The notes: generated from the letters alone by a model not told the origin. Shown: positions 27,401 through 42,212, numbered from the stretch's first letter. The stretch: DNA of 64,000 bases from Zonotrichia leucophrys gambelii (GCF_028769735.1 NC_088200.1:67834061-67898060); one strand, 5' to 3'. Made by a program: numbers and translations.

Positions 27401-30400
27401 CTCTATTTGGTGGACAAAGGTGACAAGTTCTGTGTGTTGCTTTCCTGAATGCATCAATCCTGCAACTATTATTCAGATATTTGGAAATGAATATCCGCAC
27501 ACAGAAGTGTTTGATGACTTTTCTCATCCTCAAATCCAGATCTATTTACCATTATATACGTATTAGCCAGACTGCATTACTCTGTATTGCTAATGATTAT
27601 GAAAAACTGAAATAGAAATACTAACAAGTAATTTTCAGGTTTATGTGTGTCTTCAAATGTGTGGGGGTAAAAAGATCCACAATTACGCCTTTCTTATTGA
27701 CTTCTATGGAGTGTGGTTGACTAGAGATTTACCCTTCTTGCATATAAATGAATGGAAACAAGCCAAGAATGTAACTCCAAAGGGAACAGTTATTCCTCTG
27801 TACAAAAGTAAACATACCTATAAAGATGGACCTCAAACAACTTGCTGCTGACATTTTAAATATAGCACTTTTAGCTGGATGGTTTAGTCCCTTCACTGTC
27901 CTCCCTCTCTGGACTCTACTCAAGGGTCTAAATATAGAGAGGTTTCACAGCATGGCTGCAAACAACCTGAATCTGATCTGCCAATACTGTGTATTTAAGG
28001 GAAGAGAGAATTTATTTGTGGGGAGCTCCCTTTATAAAAGCTATCTCAGTTACTGCCAGTAAGTAACCTCTGAGCAAAGAGGGAGCAAGAAGCAGAAATC
28101 TTTTAGACTCTTCACTGTCCCAGAGCCAGTAGCTTTAGGCACAGCTCCAGAATATATATTCTGTTCTGACATGAACCAGTTTTAAAAGTTCCCACTTTGC
28201 TGTGGTCTTCCAGACAATCCTTCCCTTCATGCTTCTTACACAGAGTACCACACATCTCATATCCTGCTTCAGGATGGCATATTTTTAAGTAAAATTGACA
28301 CAGCTAAGAGGGTCTTAACTAGTCGAGGAAGCACGTAAAGGCACCAAGTATGTCAATAAACATATTGATATTGTGGAGCTCCTTGTTTGGTAAACGGCTG
28401 GACTAACGAAGTATCAGTCCCAGACTGTTCAGGCAGCCATGGCAATACTGGCTTCCACAGTTTTACTGCCCCAGGGATACCTGTAATGACAATTTTAACT
28501 AAGGGTACACTCTTGAATCTTGCATGATCTGACCTAAATCCCACAACTCGTGTCATACTTTTGGTGGTATTCATCTTGACGCGTCAGTTCATTGCACAAG
28601 GTCCATGAGAAAGTGTGGCAGTGACAGCTTAGTCTGAAATCAGCTTCTGCAGAGGTGGAACCACAGCTCCCATGTGAGCCTTACACCAAAGGGCACAGAA
28701 CTCTCTCCCACAATCCTTCTGTCAGCACATGCAGATGGCAACTGTGCTGAGGAAATGTAACATCCTAATTAATTTGATTAAGCATCAGTGAGCTTAACCA
28801 CATAGCTTAATACATTGTGTAAGAGTCTCCTTGTTCACTCAGGTTTATACTTATTTTCCCATAGCAAAAGCAATGTCTCAAAAAAACCAGGCCCTTTAAG
28901 GGCCTGATGGATCACCTGTAGCTTAATGGCTGACACAATTTTAGAAAAAATATTTTTCCTGTCCTAGATGTGTTTTTGGAACAGATTTGTTTTAAAAAAT
29001 TATCTCTGAAATATATGGGAAAAAGAACACCATGCTATGACCTTCACCCTAAAATATCTCAAGATTTTAATTTCAGTGTGTTCCCTCTTTCTGTCATTCT
29101 GTGACGTGATCTTGCAATTCAATTGCTTAAAAGCTAACCTGAGGAAACACTCACTAGGCAGACCTCTTCCAAAGCAGTAACTTTGTAAGGACAGCATTAA
29201 AACAAGAAAGTGATTCAACCACTGTATAACTGCTAATTTCCAGAAAAAAGATCTGATTCAAAGAAGTTAAATTTATTAAGAGGTCATGTTTTTATTAAGC
29301 TGGCTGACACAGTAAATTTATTTTCCAGGTATCCTCTAACATTGCCTTCAGATTTGAATAATGAACTAATACAAACCAATACCAAATGCTGAAGTTAACG
29401 CACCAAGTGACATGAGTTTAGTTTCACAGGAGTGGCCTGCCCATATCCAGCAAATTAAAAAGACAATGTTTATCTATTTTTAGACTCTTTCAAAAGGAGC
29501 CAAGACTTTCTAAATTTCCAGCTAAAATACATCATTTTCAGAAAGAAGTTCATGAGCAGTCTTTGTACAAAAATATGGGAATTTTCAGATTATATCTCTT
29601 AAATCATCACTGAAAATGTTAAGAGCATAAACAACTAACACAGCATCTGGATCAATAGGATTCTACCAGAAAAGCAGACTTTAGGTGACCACAATGACTC
29701 TTATATTGGCTCAAACTGTGCTGCCTAAGTCACGACTAATAAACGCAGGATAAAAGAGTAAGTGAAAAGAAACCCTTTTATAAAGTGGAGGGCAGTACTT
29801 AAATCAATTAAGTTATTTTTGTGGCAGTCCTGTACAAAGTGCTCTGCAGGTTCTACCCAGCACCGCTCTCAAGGAAGTGTCAAAACAGTATAGACAGGAG
29901 TGCTGTAAAACAGGGAATGCATTAGAATGGAATAATTGGATGACAGCCCTAATACTGAGCTCCTGATGATGCACAGCAGCATAATCTTTATTCCAAGCAA
30001 CACTGGTTACTTTTCAAATTTACTATTAGAAAGGTTTTCAGCACTAACTGTGTCAAGCTCTAAACACTTATTTGCTTTAAGATAGTGTTAATGAGTTGGC
30101 TAATCACACAATTTTATAGTTCTATAATGTACTGTGCTGTAAAAATTAAATCAGTGTTTATTACACCTCTGCTGCTTTTGCTTTCCTTCTCATTGGACTG
30201 ACTCTTGGATGGATTAAATGGATTAAAGCAGAAATATAAAAAGTGCACCAGTTGACAACACTTCTTGGTATGTGTGTAAACAGTATTTTAGTTCAAAGCC
30301 TACCTGTGAACAAAGTAATTCAAATACTACTATGAGACACTGAAATTGAGGACGTTTATTTTTCAGTTTTGAGGGAGCTGCTAGTTTTTTATTTGCTTCT

Positions 30401-32505
30401 GGAATTTCCTTCCTCTTGGACATTAAAACAAACCTGCTCAGTTTTCCTTTTCCTATCTCAAATATAAAAGGCAACACATAACTGAGTTTATATTTTTGCA
30501 AAATTACACATTTTTGCAAGTTCTTTGATGTCAACAGTGTTTCTGTGGCAGACCTTGATGCTGAACTGTTAAAGCTGCATTGAGAACAAAGCTTCCTTTA
30601 TCACTAGAGAATCAATATGACTAATGGCACACCACAAAAGACTGGATCAAAGATACCTGAAGATGCATTGCTTGTTTGAGAAGAGAGAAAGAAGGCACAC
30701 ACATACAGATATTGGAAAAATCATACGCCCAAGATACAGAGGTAGAATTAGTGGATCTCTGAATACAAAGAACTTCATACACGTTCTTATATTTCAACCT
30801 AACTTTTCTACAGAGCAAAAAATAGCAAAAAGAATTGGACAAACAACCTTCTCTGATTTCAAAAGGCATGATATAGAAAGTTCTCCTCTCTTACACAGTA
30901 ACAAAATATATATTTAAGCTACCCTAGACTGGATTAATTTGAATATTTCCTGAAGACTGACCACTTGCTTTCGGTATTGTTTATAATTAGAAGAGAATCA
31001 TCCTGTGTTTTATTAAAATTAGTGTCACAGCACTTGAATTCTGATAGTATTTGTTTACTGCTCCATAGAACAAACAAAGTATCTGTTGTTCTGCTCTCAA
31101 ACAGCTGAAAATGATTTTGCATTCCCAAATCATGGTAAAGAGTCTGATGATAATACAGGAATAGATACAATCATGCATGGCATTATGGCATGGCATGGCT
31201 AATATTCATGCCCATATCATGAATGGGTAATGCCAGAACTTGCTTTGTGGTCTTAAAACCTAGGAATTCTGAGATCACAGACACATTTGGTTTGGTCTGT
31301 ATGTAAGCATTAAAAGCCACTTTTGAAGGAAATACTCAGTATCAAAATATATTGACCATTTTCAATAACTCTATAATCTCACCATCTCAATTCCACTGAC
31401 AATAAAATGAAGATAGCTTTTTTCCCCCCTTCTTCCTTTCCTCAGTGTATTGCAAAGCTTATGGCCAGACGGTGTACTTTATTTAATTAGAACTTAAACC
31501 CCAGAACTGATGCCAGATTTTCAAGATAGCTCACAAATCAAAACAAGGCGCCAGATGTTCCAAAGGACAAAGCACATTGGGTACATGAGCTTTCCCTCAG
31601 ATCCTCATAATGACAAAAGAAGGTGCTAGCCTGTTCAAAAAAATCTTGCCAAAGCTGTAGGTGTTAACCACATTAAAAACCTGTCCTTCATAATTGAAGT
31701 CATAATGCTTCCAAATGCAATTTGGTCCTTGGAAGATGAGTGAAATCATCATGCATCGAAATATTTAGACCAAATTCCACTTTTCATTCCAAAAAAAAGA
31801 ATATTGTGCTTAACTTTCCCTCTGTTTGAGGGCAATTTTAGGGGCAAGGAAGAGACTGTTCCTTGACTTGTTTTTTTCCTTAGTATCACACAGAAAATTT
31901 TCGTGTGTTTTTTGTTCCGCTTGGTTTTTTGCACGTGTTTGTTCTAAACAAAATAATGACAATTAAACTGGAATAGGATAGGATGCCAGTGGATAACTGA
32001 TAAATTATGCTGCGTTTCCTTTTGCCTCACACAAGCCTTCAGCTTAGTCCAATACATCACAAGCACAAGAGAGAAGGATGTATTGGATTTTTCTGCTACA
32101 CTCACATTTGCATGAAAAGGAGCAGTCAAACGAAAATTAAGCACTTAAACAGCTTAAAAAAAGCACTGGTTCAGAATACTGTACTTCAATAAAACATTCA
32201 TTATTATTCAATGCTTGGCAAATGACATTGCCATCACATACTAGGAGAAGAACCGTGAAGAATAAATGCTGTCTGAAAAAGAGGCTTGTACTTATGCAGC
32301 GCTAATGACCATCTAAAAGAGCGATTCTGCATGGTTACATCCTCTTTGAGATTCACAGCTGCAGCTTCACAAGAGCAGTCATACATCATAATCTGCAGCC
32401 ATTTTAGGCTACCCCTGTGCTTTGGAGTGCAATATGGGAACTAAGGAACTGCTAATCTGTAAAGTTACAATCAAAAACAACTTTATTCAGCGGTGATGAG
32501 TGAAT

Positions 32506-32542
32506 GTGATGACCCACCTTCCCCTTAAGAGTGGGTCATCAC
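32506..32542. repeat. 12-bp perfect inverted repeat with 13-nt loop
   Basis: GTGATGACCCAC (32506-32517) and GTGGGTCATCAC (32531-32542). Each arm includes a nuclear-receptor-like half-site (TGACCC / GGGTCA), everted with a 17-bp spacer. Confidence 0.85.
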
Positions 32543-33518
32543 GCTGAGGAGGAGGTGGTATTTAAAATTTAATACTGACAACACGCTTGACTGTAGCAGC
32601 AGTGACACACAGGGAAAAGAGTTCCACACTTAGTTTCACTAGAGAGAAAACATACTCATTATTAGATTTTGATTTCTAATTCAATATAACAGTGGCACAG
32701 AGTAGCGCACACGAGCCATTCTTTCAAAAGGTCAGATAACTGCATTTTAAGATTATAACACTCACATTTTAATTAATGTGAAGGATTTGCTTATTGAACA
32801 ACATGCTGATCCTATAAACATCATTAATTAACTGAGATGCAGTGACTTTTCAGAAAGTTAACAGCTTGGGAACAAACAGTACGTCACCGTACTTTGAAAC
32901 TGATAATCAAAGGCTATATTATTATCCCCTAGATTAACCACAGATTTTGCAGGCAAACCAGAGACAGCCCCCCTTTCTCTACGCTCAAGATTCGCAGCCA
33001 CACCCACCCCACGAAAATCTTTCCTGCAATTATGCACACTTCTTTAAGTTTAGTTTTATGGAAGTAACTGTGGCTCTCAGCACAATACACGGCGTACAAA
33101 ACAACTCTCTGGATCTTTAATTAGGCTAGACAAAGGAGAACCGTCTGGAAGCTGCTGCCATTGCTAGGCTTGTTTGCCTCACGCATTAAATAGCTTTGTC
33201 TCTACAACTACTTTAAAGCGCATTTCTCAGATCAGGTCAATCAAGCTACCCCTCCACTGCCCTGTAAATGGCATCTGTCATCGTCCTAGTAATTCCCACA
33301 TATCTGTATGTAAAAATTTGGATAAGGAAGCACTGGAAGAAATGGGGCTGGTGCCAGTTTGAGTAGTTAAGAGTTCAACCAGAGGTTAACTGTAGCCAGG
33401 AAAGAAAGATAATGTTTTGATTTCAGCTCTCAGTACTTATACAGTCAATACACATCTCTTGTGTTTCTTAGGCTTCTCTTGAGTAAAGTAGCTTGAAATC
33501 CAAGTAATTACACCTTGG

Positions 33519-33572
33519 TAAGTTTTTCCTTAGTATGCCAGCATATAGATGGCATACTAAGTTTTTCCTTAG
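33519..33572. repeat. Inverted repeat with overlapping direct repeats
   Basis: CTTAGTATGCCA (33529-33540) inversely repeated at 33550-33561, loop 9 nt; the 15-mer TAAGTTTTTCCTTAG occurs directly at 33519-33533 and 33558-33572. Confidence 0.85.
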
Positions 33573-34147
33573 AAAATTTTCTTCAGAAATTAGTGCCATA
33601 GCTTTTGCTGCACTATGAAAACACATCTAACAGGAAGGAATCTACAAATGTTTGTTGATTTATAATAATTACTGAGAAGCTACATTTCAGCATTTAACAC
33701 AGCACCATCAATAGTATCTGGCCTAGGCCACAGAGAGAAATAAGGCAAGAGTCATTTTTCTGCTCTTGCACAAGATGGGCAACACAGTCAGTGGAGAGAC
33801 TGTCTTTCCCTTGCCAAAGGCTTACACTCACTTGCATCCTCTACCTTTACAAAGAGGTGATTTTTCATTTCCTCATCACTGAATACCTTATGGAAAGCTA
33901 CCCAACATGTATTAAATGCAGAGGAAAAGAATGTCACACCTGGAGCCTGCAGTTCCTTGTGCTAGTAACTGTATGCTTACCTATTTCCATAAGTTAATCA
34001 TAAATTAATTCTTTGGCTATAGAAGACAGTCAACAGACCAATGAAGGAGCAACAGACTGTTAAACATCAAGAAGAGGCTGTTCCTATCTCGAGCCAGCTA
34101 CAGCAAATGTTTTCCAGAGTCTGGTGGTATGAAAACAGTGGCCAGAA

Positions 34148-34236
34148 AACAAAAACAGAACAAAACCACAGCAACAAAACCCCAAACAACAACAACAAAA
34201 CAAACAACAACCAAACAACAACAATAACAACAAATC
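34148..34236 (+). repeat. CAA/CAAA-rich tract
   Basis: Dominated by CAA and CAAA units; the open frames across it on both strands are low-complexity artefacts. Confidence 0.8.
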
Positions 34237-36666
34237 CCAAACTCCACATGACCGGATGTTCAATCTCCGCCTCTGCCAAAAAAAAAAATAAAAAAGGTTC
34301 CCCTGAAGAACTTAGTGTGAATTTTCATCTAAGTGAGCTTCATTTATATCAAGTGACTCAGTTACAGCTCCAACAATTATGCCCAAAAAATCTGTCCTTT
34401 TCGCCATCTGTGACATTCTTCCTGGTTACTTCCAGAGCACCTAGCCATCAGACAGCCAGATAAGAATTTCAAATGTTGCTAAAGAGATGGTGCTAAAGAA
34501 ACTGAGAATTCCAAAGCAGGACAGCAAACAGAGACAGGGATTTCAGCAATTAGGTTTCTACAAGTACTGTCCCTTCAGATTAATGAAAGCTTTTAAAAAA
34601 GGAAAGCCCTGACGAAGTGTTCCAGATACACAGCTTACCTTCGAGACTTTGGTACATTTTTGTGGTTTCACAACACACTTTCCTATTAATATGGAAATAC
34701 TTTTCTCAGTAACCAACTGATAAGTTCACAGAAACGACAGGGGAGACAGACAGAGTACAACATGGAACCAGAGACTTTACTCCTACAACCTGTCAAATGA
34801 AGAGGGGAGTCCTGAGGAAACTTTTCACCTTACATTCCACCCCTTCTACTAACACTGAATGTAGAATAAGATAGGAAAAATACTAAAAGGTACTACAATG
34901 TGCAAGGAACAAAAGTATCTCACAAATTCAAGAAAAAGTCCAAATAATCATTCATCTTATGGGAAAGAGGAGAAAGAATTATACACAAAGTAGTGATGCC
35001 TTTCATGAAGAAAGCATGCAATGTAATGCTTGCTTTTTTAGTAAATTTCTGTTTATCTAGAAGATCCCAAACCTCAGTCTAAATGCCCATATAAACTCAA
35101 TAGACTTAAGTTGCAGTCACATATCCTTTAATAACTGATGTAAATAGAAGTGAGGATATCTAAGCTAGGTACCCATCACCAGCCCCACCACACCTACTCT
35201 AGAGATCACTGCCTTTCCCTTCACATTGTCTGTGTACCCTCCCCTTTCACCACAGTCAATGTGGACACTAGGTTAGAAAACACACTATTGTGGATCACCT
35301 GGACCTTTTCTTGAAGCAGTCTAGGGGATGTTCCACCTAGAAGAAATACTCCTAAGTGATATGCATTGGTAGTATTCTGGGAAGATGCTGTTAGAACCCC
35401 ACATGGGATTATAGCTCATGTTTCATTTTCAGAAACCTAACAAAACTGTTCCACTGATACCTGCAGGCTGAGGCACGCTCTGATCATCAGCTTCCAGTTT
35501 TGTCCTGGCACTGCTCCATTTCTACCCATGCCACAGATACAGCTTCACTGCTTAGCCAGATGCAAAGACTACGGTACAGCCAAGACCGGTGCAGACACTC
35601 TTGCATGAGCACTATGCAAAACCTTTTGAGGGAGAACTGAGCAAAACCACAAATTTTTTTTTGTCCAGAACTGAAGAAAACAAGATTTACTACAACCCAC
35701 TTCCACAGAGGAAAAGCCAGACTGAAGAACTTCTGTAGTGCTGTAAGAGGCGTTACTCTTGGATATACTGGTTCCTCTGAGTGCAGCCTAACTTAGATCA
35801 AATCAAAGGAAATATCTTTTCTTACTCTAAAGATGTGATGATGCTTTGCTCTCACTCCAAAGCAACAAATGCAGTAATTCAACTCTAAAGTAGGCTACAA
35901 GCTTGATTTTAAATAAAGCTGCAATTTAAAAGGAGAATAATTTGACCTCTAAGTAATATTTCCTCTCTGCTCATAGCCTGATCTGTTAGCAAAAGCTTTA
36001 CAAATTTAGTAATGACTGAAATAAATTAGCCTAATTACTTGACAAACCTGGTACACTGACTTGAAGCTTCCATATCAACTGACCTTCTCTAAGTCAAAAC
36101 ACTGAAAATACTGAGAGTACAGGAAAGAACAACAGAAGCCTCACACTCCTCATCTGCGGAGCTGAGTTTTATTCACAAAAGCAAACACAGTGACTTATTG
36201 TGCAACAATGGCAAGCCAAACAGGACAGAGAAAATTCTGCACTGACCTCTACACTTAAACTTAGCAAAGGCTTGTTCCCTACAAAATATTGAAATCTGAT
36301 AGTGCAAATTACACCACTCACTGCCTATTCAATTTTGAAAGTAATATTGTATTAGCATGGCTCTTCTGGAAAGAATTAAAAGTTGATAAACATAATTATA
36401 AGAAAGATGAGCTCTTATGACACCATAAATATTATCCAGAGCTATTGTTATCCTAATGAGCTAAAGTGCCAGCAGCTCCTTTTTACCAGCGCCTTGGCTT
36501 CCAGTATAAGAACAACAACGGAAAAATTAAAACTAATTTCTATCAAATTTCTCCAAATCCTAAGATTAAATTATTTCTTTGTCTAATTGTTGATTTAGAA
36601 TGCAAATTTCCTTTTGAATTTACTGAGACTCACATTCAGGGCAACATTGCTTAATCATTGGTTTAA

Positions 36667-36713
36667 TTAATAAACTTGTTTTACTCTGCCAAGGAGACAA
36701 ACAAGTTTATTAA
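36667..36713. repeat. 15-bp perfect inverted repeat with 17-nt loop
   Basis: TTAATAAACTTGTTT (36667-36681) is exactly complementary to 36699-36713. AT-rich arms; the loop holds CTCTGCCAAGGAG. It could form a hairpin in RNA of either strand or a cruciform. No transcript is known to me. Confidence 0.85.
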
Positions 36714-36817
36714 GTCTATGAAGCACTTGGTAAGGTACTACTGATGAAAAAAAATATGGTCCTACTTCACTGCATTGATTACCCTGGAGTGAATTTGTCT
36801 ACTGGTAGTTAAGCTTG

Positions 36818-36850
36818 CATACATACATACATCACACACACACACACACA
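36818..36850 (+). repeat. Compound CATA then CA microsatellite
   Basis: About three CATA units followed by nine CA units (36833-36850). Confidence 0.85.
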
Positions 36851-39800
36851 AGAGTACTTCTGTTTTGAAAATTTATGAAATTTCATTTGTTATCTCAATG
36901 TTATAATTTTTAACTTGTACTCTGATTACCAACAGGGTATCTAATAGAAGCAATAATAATAAGGAAATTTTATACATGCAAGTAGATGCAAAAATTACTA
37001 CCATTTTGCCTTAAATTTTCCTACAGAAAATTTCTTATTACAAACTGGTTTTATAGTTCTGCCAGTCAATTATACAGGTTTTAAAGTACAGTGTGAACAA
37101 AATCACAGTACCATGCACATAATGTAAAGTTCTTTAATAGTCACTAAGAACACTGCTTTCAATCACTTCAAATATGTCAATGCTCATTTTACCAAACAGA
37201 TATCAGATAACAGCCTGGTTTTATGTTCCCACAGACACAGTCATTTCAGAGCCTAGGGAGTATCCAAAGGGGCATAAACATACACAAATATGTTTATAAT
37301 TAATATATTGCATATAAAAGACACAATTCTTACATAACCTCCACAGCAGCATTCTTCTTGCAGAGATGTCAATGCTCATGTTGCTGCTCATTTTAAAGCC
37401 ATAGGCTTCTATGCCTAAAAATGGGATGGGTGAAGTGGCCTGCTGGTAGGGAATGCAGCTAGGAGCACTTTTCCGTGCACTATCTCTCATTCTTGCGATC
37501 AGGAAATGCAACAGAAACTACATCTGAAACAAGAAACGCTATTAAGAATACTTTCCTGGTGGTTGCTACTTAGTAGACTCTAGTTTGAGGGAGATAGATT
37601 CCGAATAGCACAACTACCGGCAACACACTCTGCATTTGTTTACACATAAGCAGAGTGCAATATTTTATATCCATCAGTGACTTTCAATCAAGCAGTATGT
37701 AAAGAAACAAGGCACAGCGCTGCCAAGTACTTAAAAAGGTCGCACCTGAAACTCATTAACTTTTTTCTTGTCCCCTTACAAAAGTTACGCAGTATAATTA
37801 CACACTGAAAACTCTCCTGCTCTTATACTGGATTTCAAAGAACTAAAAAAAAAAAAATTATGCATATGTTGATTTTTCTTTACACAATCTTTCCACTAGC
37901 CAAAGGAAAAAAAAAATTGTCCATTTTATTCTAAGTTTTTATTATAAGTTAAGTCAAATTAAAAATGTATTTTACTACTAGAGATGACCAGACACAACTT
38001 ACCAAACTTAACTTATCTACTCTTTTCCCCATGCAAATTACTACAGCCACTGAAGACAAAAAATGGAAAAGTTGTTTTACAGAGGCCAAACATAATGTTC
38101 AGATGGTTCATAATCAGATCAAATCAAAGCCTCTTTCCACACAAATAATCATGACTTGTTTTCTCAGAAGGCTTTGCCAACCAAGATACCAACAGCAGGG
38201 ATATTCTGTAAAATAATATGTTTTCTTTTCAATGACCTATGGACCTATTTCCTTATTTTAACTCTGTAAATTCATTTTCACAGCAGCGATGAAGAGAAGA
38301 AGCCATAGAAAATTCAACTCAGAAGGTAAGAATTTTGGAAGGCTATAAATTATGGAAAAAGTGAATTTTAACTGAAGAAGCTTTAACAACATTTACTGCA
38401 GAGGTTACTCCATTTCTGCTATAATGCTTTCTTGGCTTTGATCTTTAAACCAATGACTCATGAAAATGATACCTTCAAATTTACAGGCCACCAGTAAGTG
38501 GGTCTTTAAAAAAATGTTGTACAACAATAAAGCAGGAAGCACAAGCACTTCTTAACCATTTGAACTGTCAACTAATTAATTATGATACTGAAACAAAACC
38601 CTATTAAAAAAACTTTCTCTAAAAAAGGAGAGAGGAGAAAAAGCAAGTCAGAAAAAAGGGGGCTAGGCAGTTCTAGTGAGCAAACCAAATGGCATATTGG
38701 GAAGAGAGGTTCAAGAAAATGTATTATATTTGCTCACATTAACAGATGCATTTCTCCCCCACGCCATTCAAAAGGAAAACAAAATAGGGCAGCTCTCTTG
38801 CCACAGAGTGATGCCCCTTAGCTGGAAGCAGCTCCAGTTGTCAGGTTCCTGTCAGCATGGAAGTGCACCAACACTTCCCTTCTCCCACTCTTTTGTTCCT
38901 ACTTAATATGTGTGGTTTGTTCAGCAGTCTTTGCTGTTAAACAATTCATTTTTTTCCTTGCCTCCTCTGCTTCAGGAGGAGGGAAAAATAGCAAGACTTA
39001 GGCACAAAATATAAAGCTCATTTCCTGTACCTTAGTGCCTCATTCTTTCACCTCCTTGTCCATAGGATTTAGCTACCAAATAGGTCTTAATCTGTAAACA
39101 AATGATTTGCTCTACAATTAAGCCATTCACTGCTTTTTTTTTTTCCTCCCTCTCTTTCTTTGGCTGCTTGGCTGCTGTCCAATGTGGAGGCTCATAGGTT
39201 CTTCTATTATTTAGTGCTGGTTAAAAGGCAATAAGCTCATTCAGAGTTTATAAAACTATAAGCTATCAACAAAAGCATTTAATGCTTCTCTGAAGCACTG
39301 TGATGTTTTGCCTGAAAAATTAATAATGTGTGGTTGCATGCTTATATGTGTGTACATGCGGATGATGTGTGGGGGTTTTTTTTATGCACTGGCCTGGTAA
39401 TTCACTCAGCATGCCTTTAAAAAGTCAGTTATTGTAAACTACAAATACATATATTTCACTCGAATTTTAATTGACTGTGTACTTTGTTTATCAACAACAG
39501 ACAATCACAGGACCTGTGATTCACCATGGCTACAAAGCTGAATCTCAAATACTTTGATGTTGTATGAGAAAAAAAAAATGCCATGCTACTGTGGCATTTC
39601 AATGTTTGCAAATATAGTTTCTTTATAGAATGATGTTGGGAATCACAGGAGTCTGCCAGAGTAAGTGAAAACTTCAGAGAAGTAAGTAACATGTTAGCCT
39701 TTTCATTGCTGCAGTTTAAAGTCACTGACGACTCAAGAGAAAATAGCACTGAGATAATTTTCATTTACCTCTATTTTTAAGTTTTTGTTCTTTCTGGAAA

Positions 39801-41945
39801 ATACATTCTCAGGTTAAAACCAGAACACAACGTGTATATGTTTGTCTTCATGGAAATGTTTCTATATACAACACAACATTAGCAGGCTACTGCCTCAACG
39901 TGCGACAGTAAAGACAATTAAATATTTTTTTTAAAAAACATGTCTGTATGTTTTCAATACTTAATACGTTAAATAAATGAAGTATTGTAAGTAGATAGAT
40001 AAATTTACAGGTGTAAATCTCATTTAGAAATGACAGGTACTTAGCCATTTCAATTTCAGCAATATACTTCCAATGAAATTCTGCAAGCCTATTTAAAGTC
40101 TATTACGGCTGCTGACATCAATCTGCCAGGCTTTAGAGTGCTAATCTCTACTAAAGATTTTCACCTACAAGTTTAGCCACTGGTATATTTGACTTAAATA
40201 CTCAGTGTTTCTCTGTATAGGCACCTACAGACATAAGGCATTAGAGGTGGATGGGCAATGGGGCAGAATTGACACAGACCACCTAATGCTAGTATTGCCT
40301 GAATAAGGAATGAAGTTCCAACTCCCCTTAGATTCCAGTCCTCTCCTCAGGGTTTTAGTCCTGATTTCCACACTTTCCATTCAAAATCTCACTTCTTCCC
40401 CACTGAATATAACATATTCCTACTGTAGCTACTCATGGGAGAATGAGCGCTACAGGAAAACCCTCTTAATTTAAGGTATCTTATTTTAAATGTACACCCA
40501 TGCACTCATGAATATGGATGCATACACAAGCATAGGTCCATACAAAAGGACACACAAAAAGATTTTAATGAGCTGTACCTATTAACACGCACCAGAGATC
40601 AAATGAGGCTCTGTCCCCATCCTTCCCCCCCCCCAGCCAAATGACAACTTCACAACTTCTGAAGTTGCAGATAAGAGGTGGCAGCCAGACAGGTGTCAAG
40701 TATGCATGCCCATCCTGAAAAACTACTTAAAGGTTCCAAAAAAAATTGTGCTAACCTTGCAGAAAAGAAATGCCTCTTATCCTACACTGACACAGCAGTC
40801 ACATCCATATTTAAATGTTAATTATGTGTATTGTTAACTTGTTTAATTTATCGCAATACAATGTACCCTCAATGATTACCAACCAGTTGAAAAGGGTTTG
40901 TGAAAATGAAGCAGTAAGAGGCATTTGAAGCTTTTCAAGAAATATTTCACTTTGAGAAAAAAATATAAATCTTGGATGTAATTTGAATGTAGTTGGCAAA
41001 TTTTCCACCTAGAGTAAATCTGAAGGCTCAAAAATAAATATTCAAGAGCATTAATTTGTTTCTAGATGTGTGCGTGCAAGTAAAACAGCAGCCATAATGT
41101 GGAAATTTGAGTCACATTTTGCAACTAATTGGAAGCAGATTAAAATTCTGCCTCAGGGGAACATTGTCAAACTAGAAGCTGGAGCAAATGAAGAAAGAGG
41201 TGAAAGCATCGTGAAGAGCTGACAGATTTACAGTGCTCAAGGCAATAAACGGGTACTAGATGAAAATGAATGTGCTTCACTGTACTGCATGCAGTTTTCA
41301 GTCATATCTCAGCAATAAGAGCATACAGCCATGAAACAATTATTTTCAGAGAGATGGTGAAGGAAAGAGCAAGAATGAACAAAACACTACTCAGGCAGCG
41401 TGCAAAAAAACCTATAAATCCTACAGTGGCTCAAGTTGTTACAAGAATAATATAATTGGTCATAGTAGGTACTGTTCTGCAACCTGGACTCATCTCAAGT
41501 AAGGGATTACAGAGACATAACACAAGGAACTACTTACTTGAGTTGAAAAAGGACAGTAAGCCCTTGCTCAGCGTGAGTAAGAGTCAAAGCATTAGGCTCT
41601 TAGGAAAAAAAAAAAAAAACAAAAACCACACAGATTTTTACATTTTTAAAGCTAAGAAAAACACAGAACCCTGCACACAGATAAATCAGAGGCAGAAGGG
41701 GAAAAGCCTTTTTAGGGGGTGATTAGGAAAAGGTTGGAGGAGACCATAAAATGAAAATAAAGTGCAGAGGCTAATGTACCAATGCTGTAATGGAAACAGC
41801 TGCTAGCTTTCTCCTTCAGTGCTTGGCATCCATTGCAGCGTCACAGGAAAGACTGTTAAAAGATCTGGACATGAAATGTAAATAAAACTATTAGCCAAAA
41901 CTCAGTTGCTGTATTTATAAAACAGTAGCAGCTCTTTTTTTCTTT

Positions 41946-41991
41946 ACATGTATGTATATATATACATATATATATACATATATATATACAC
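41946..41991 (+). repeat. TA/TACATA microsatellite
   Basis: Alternating TA with regularly spaced ACATA; a related AT-rich stretch follows at 42000-42045. Confidence 0.8.
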
Positions 41992-42212
41992 CTCCAGCAT
42001 ATATATGTGAATATTTATATTGATATATATGTACGCATGCATGTGTTTGCATAACCCTCTCCTTAAACAGCAACTAGTAACACTATTACATAATATTGCA
42101 CCTTACTATTGGCTGAAGTGGACAAGAATATCAATGTATGCTTTCTGTAAAACTGGGTGTGGAACAACCACCTTTATTGTTCTCAAAATGCAGCAGTATT
42201 TTTCCTTCAAAT

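Noticed and set aside
34041..34463. 140-codon plus-strand frame
   Set aside because: Driven by the CAA-rich repeat (Asn/Thr/Lys runs) with unrelated ends.
41946..42045. Regularly spaced ACATA units considered as a CRISPR-like or satellite array
   Set aside because: Plain TA-rich microsatellite in a vertebrate intron; no spacers.
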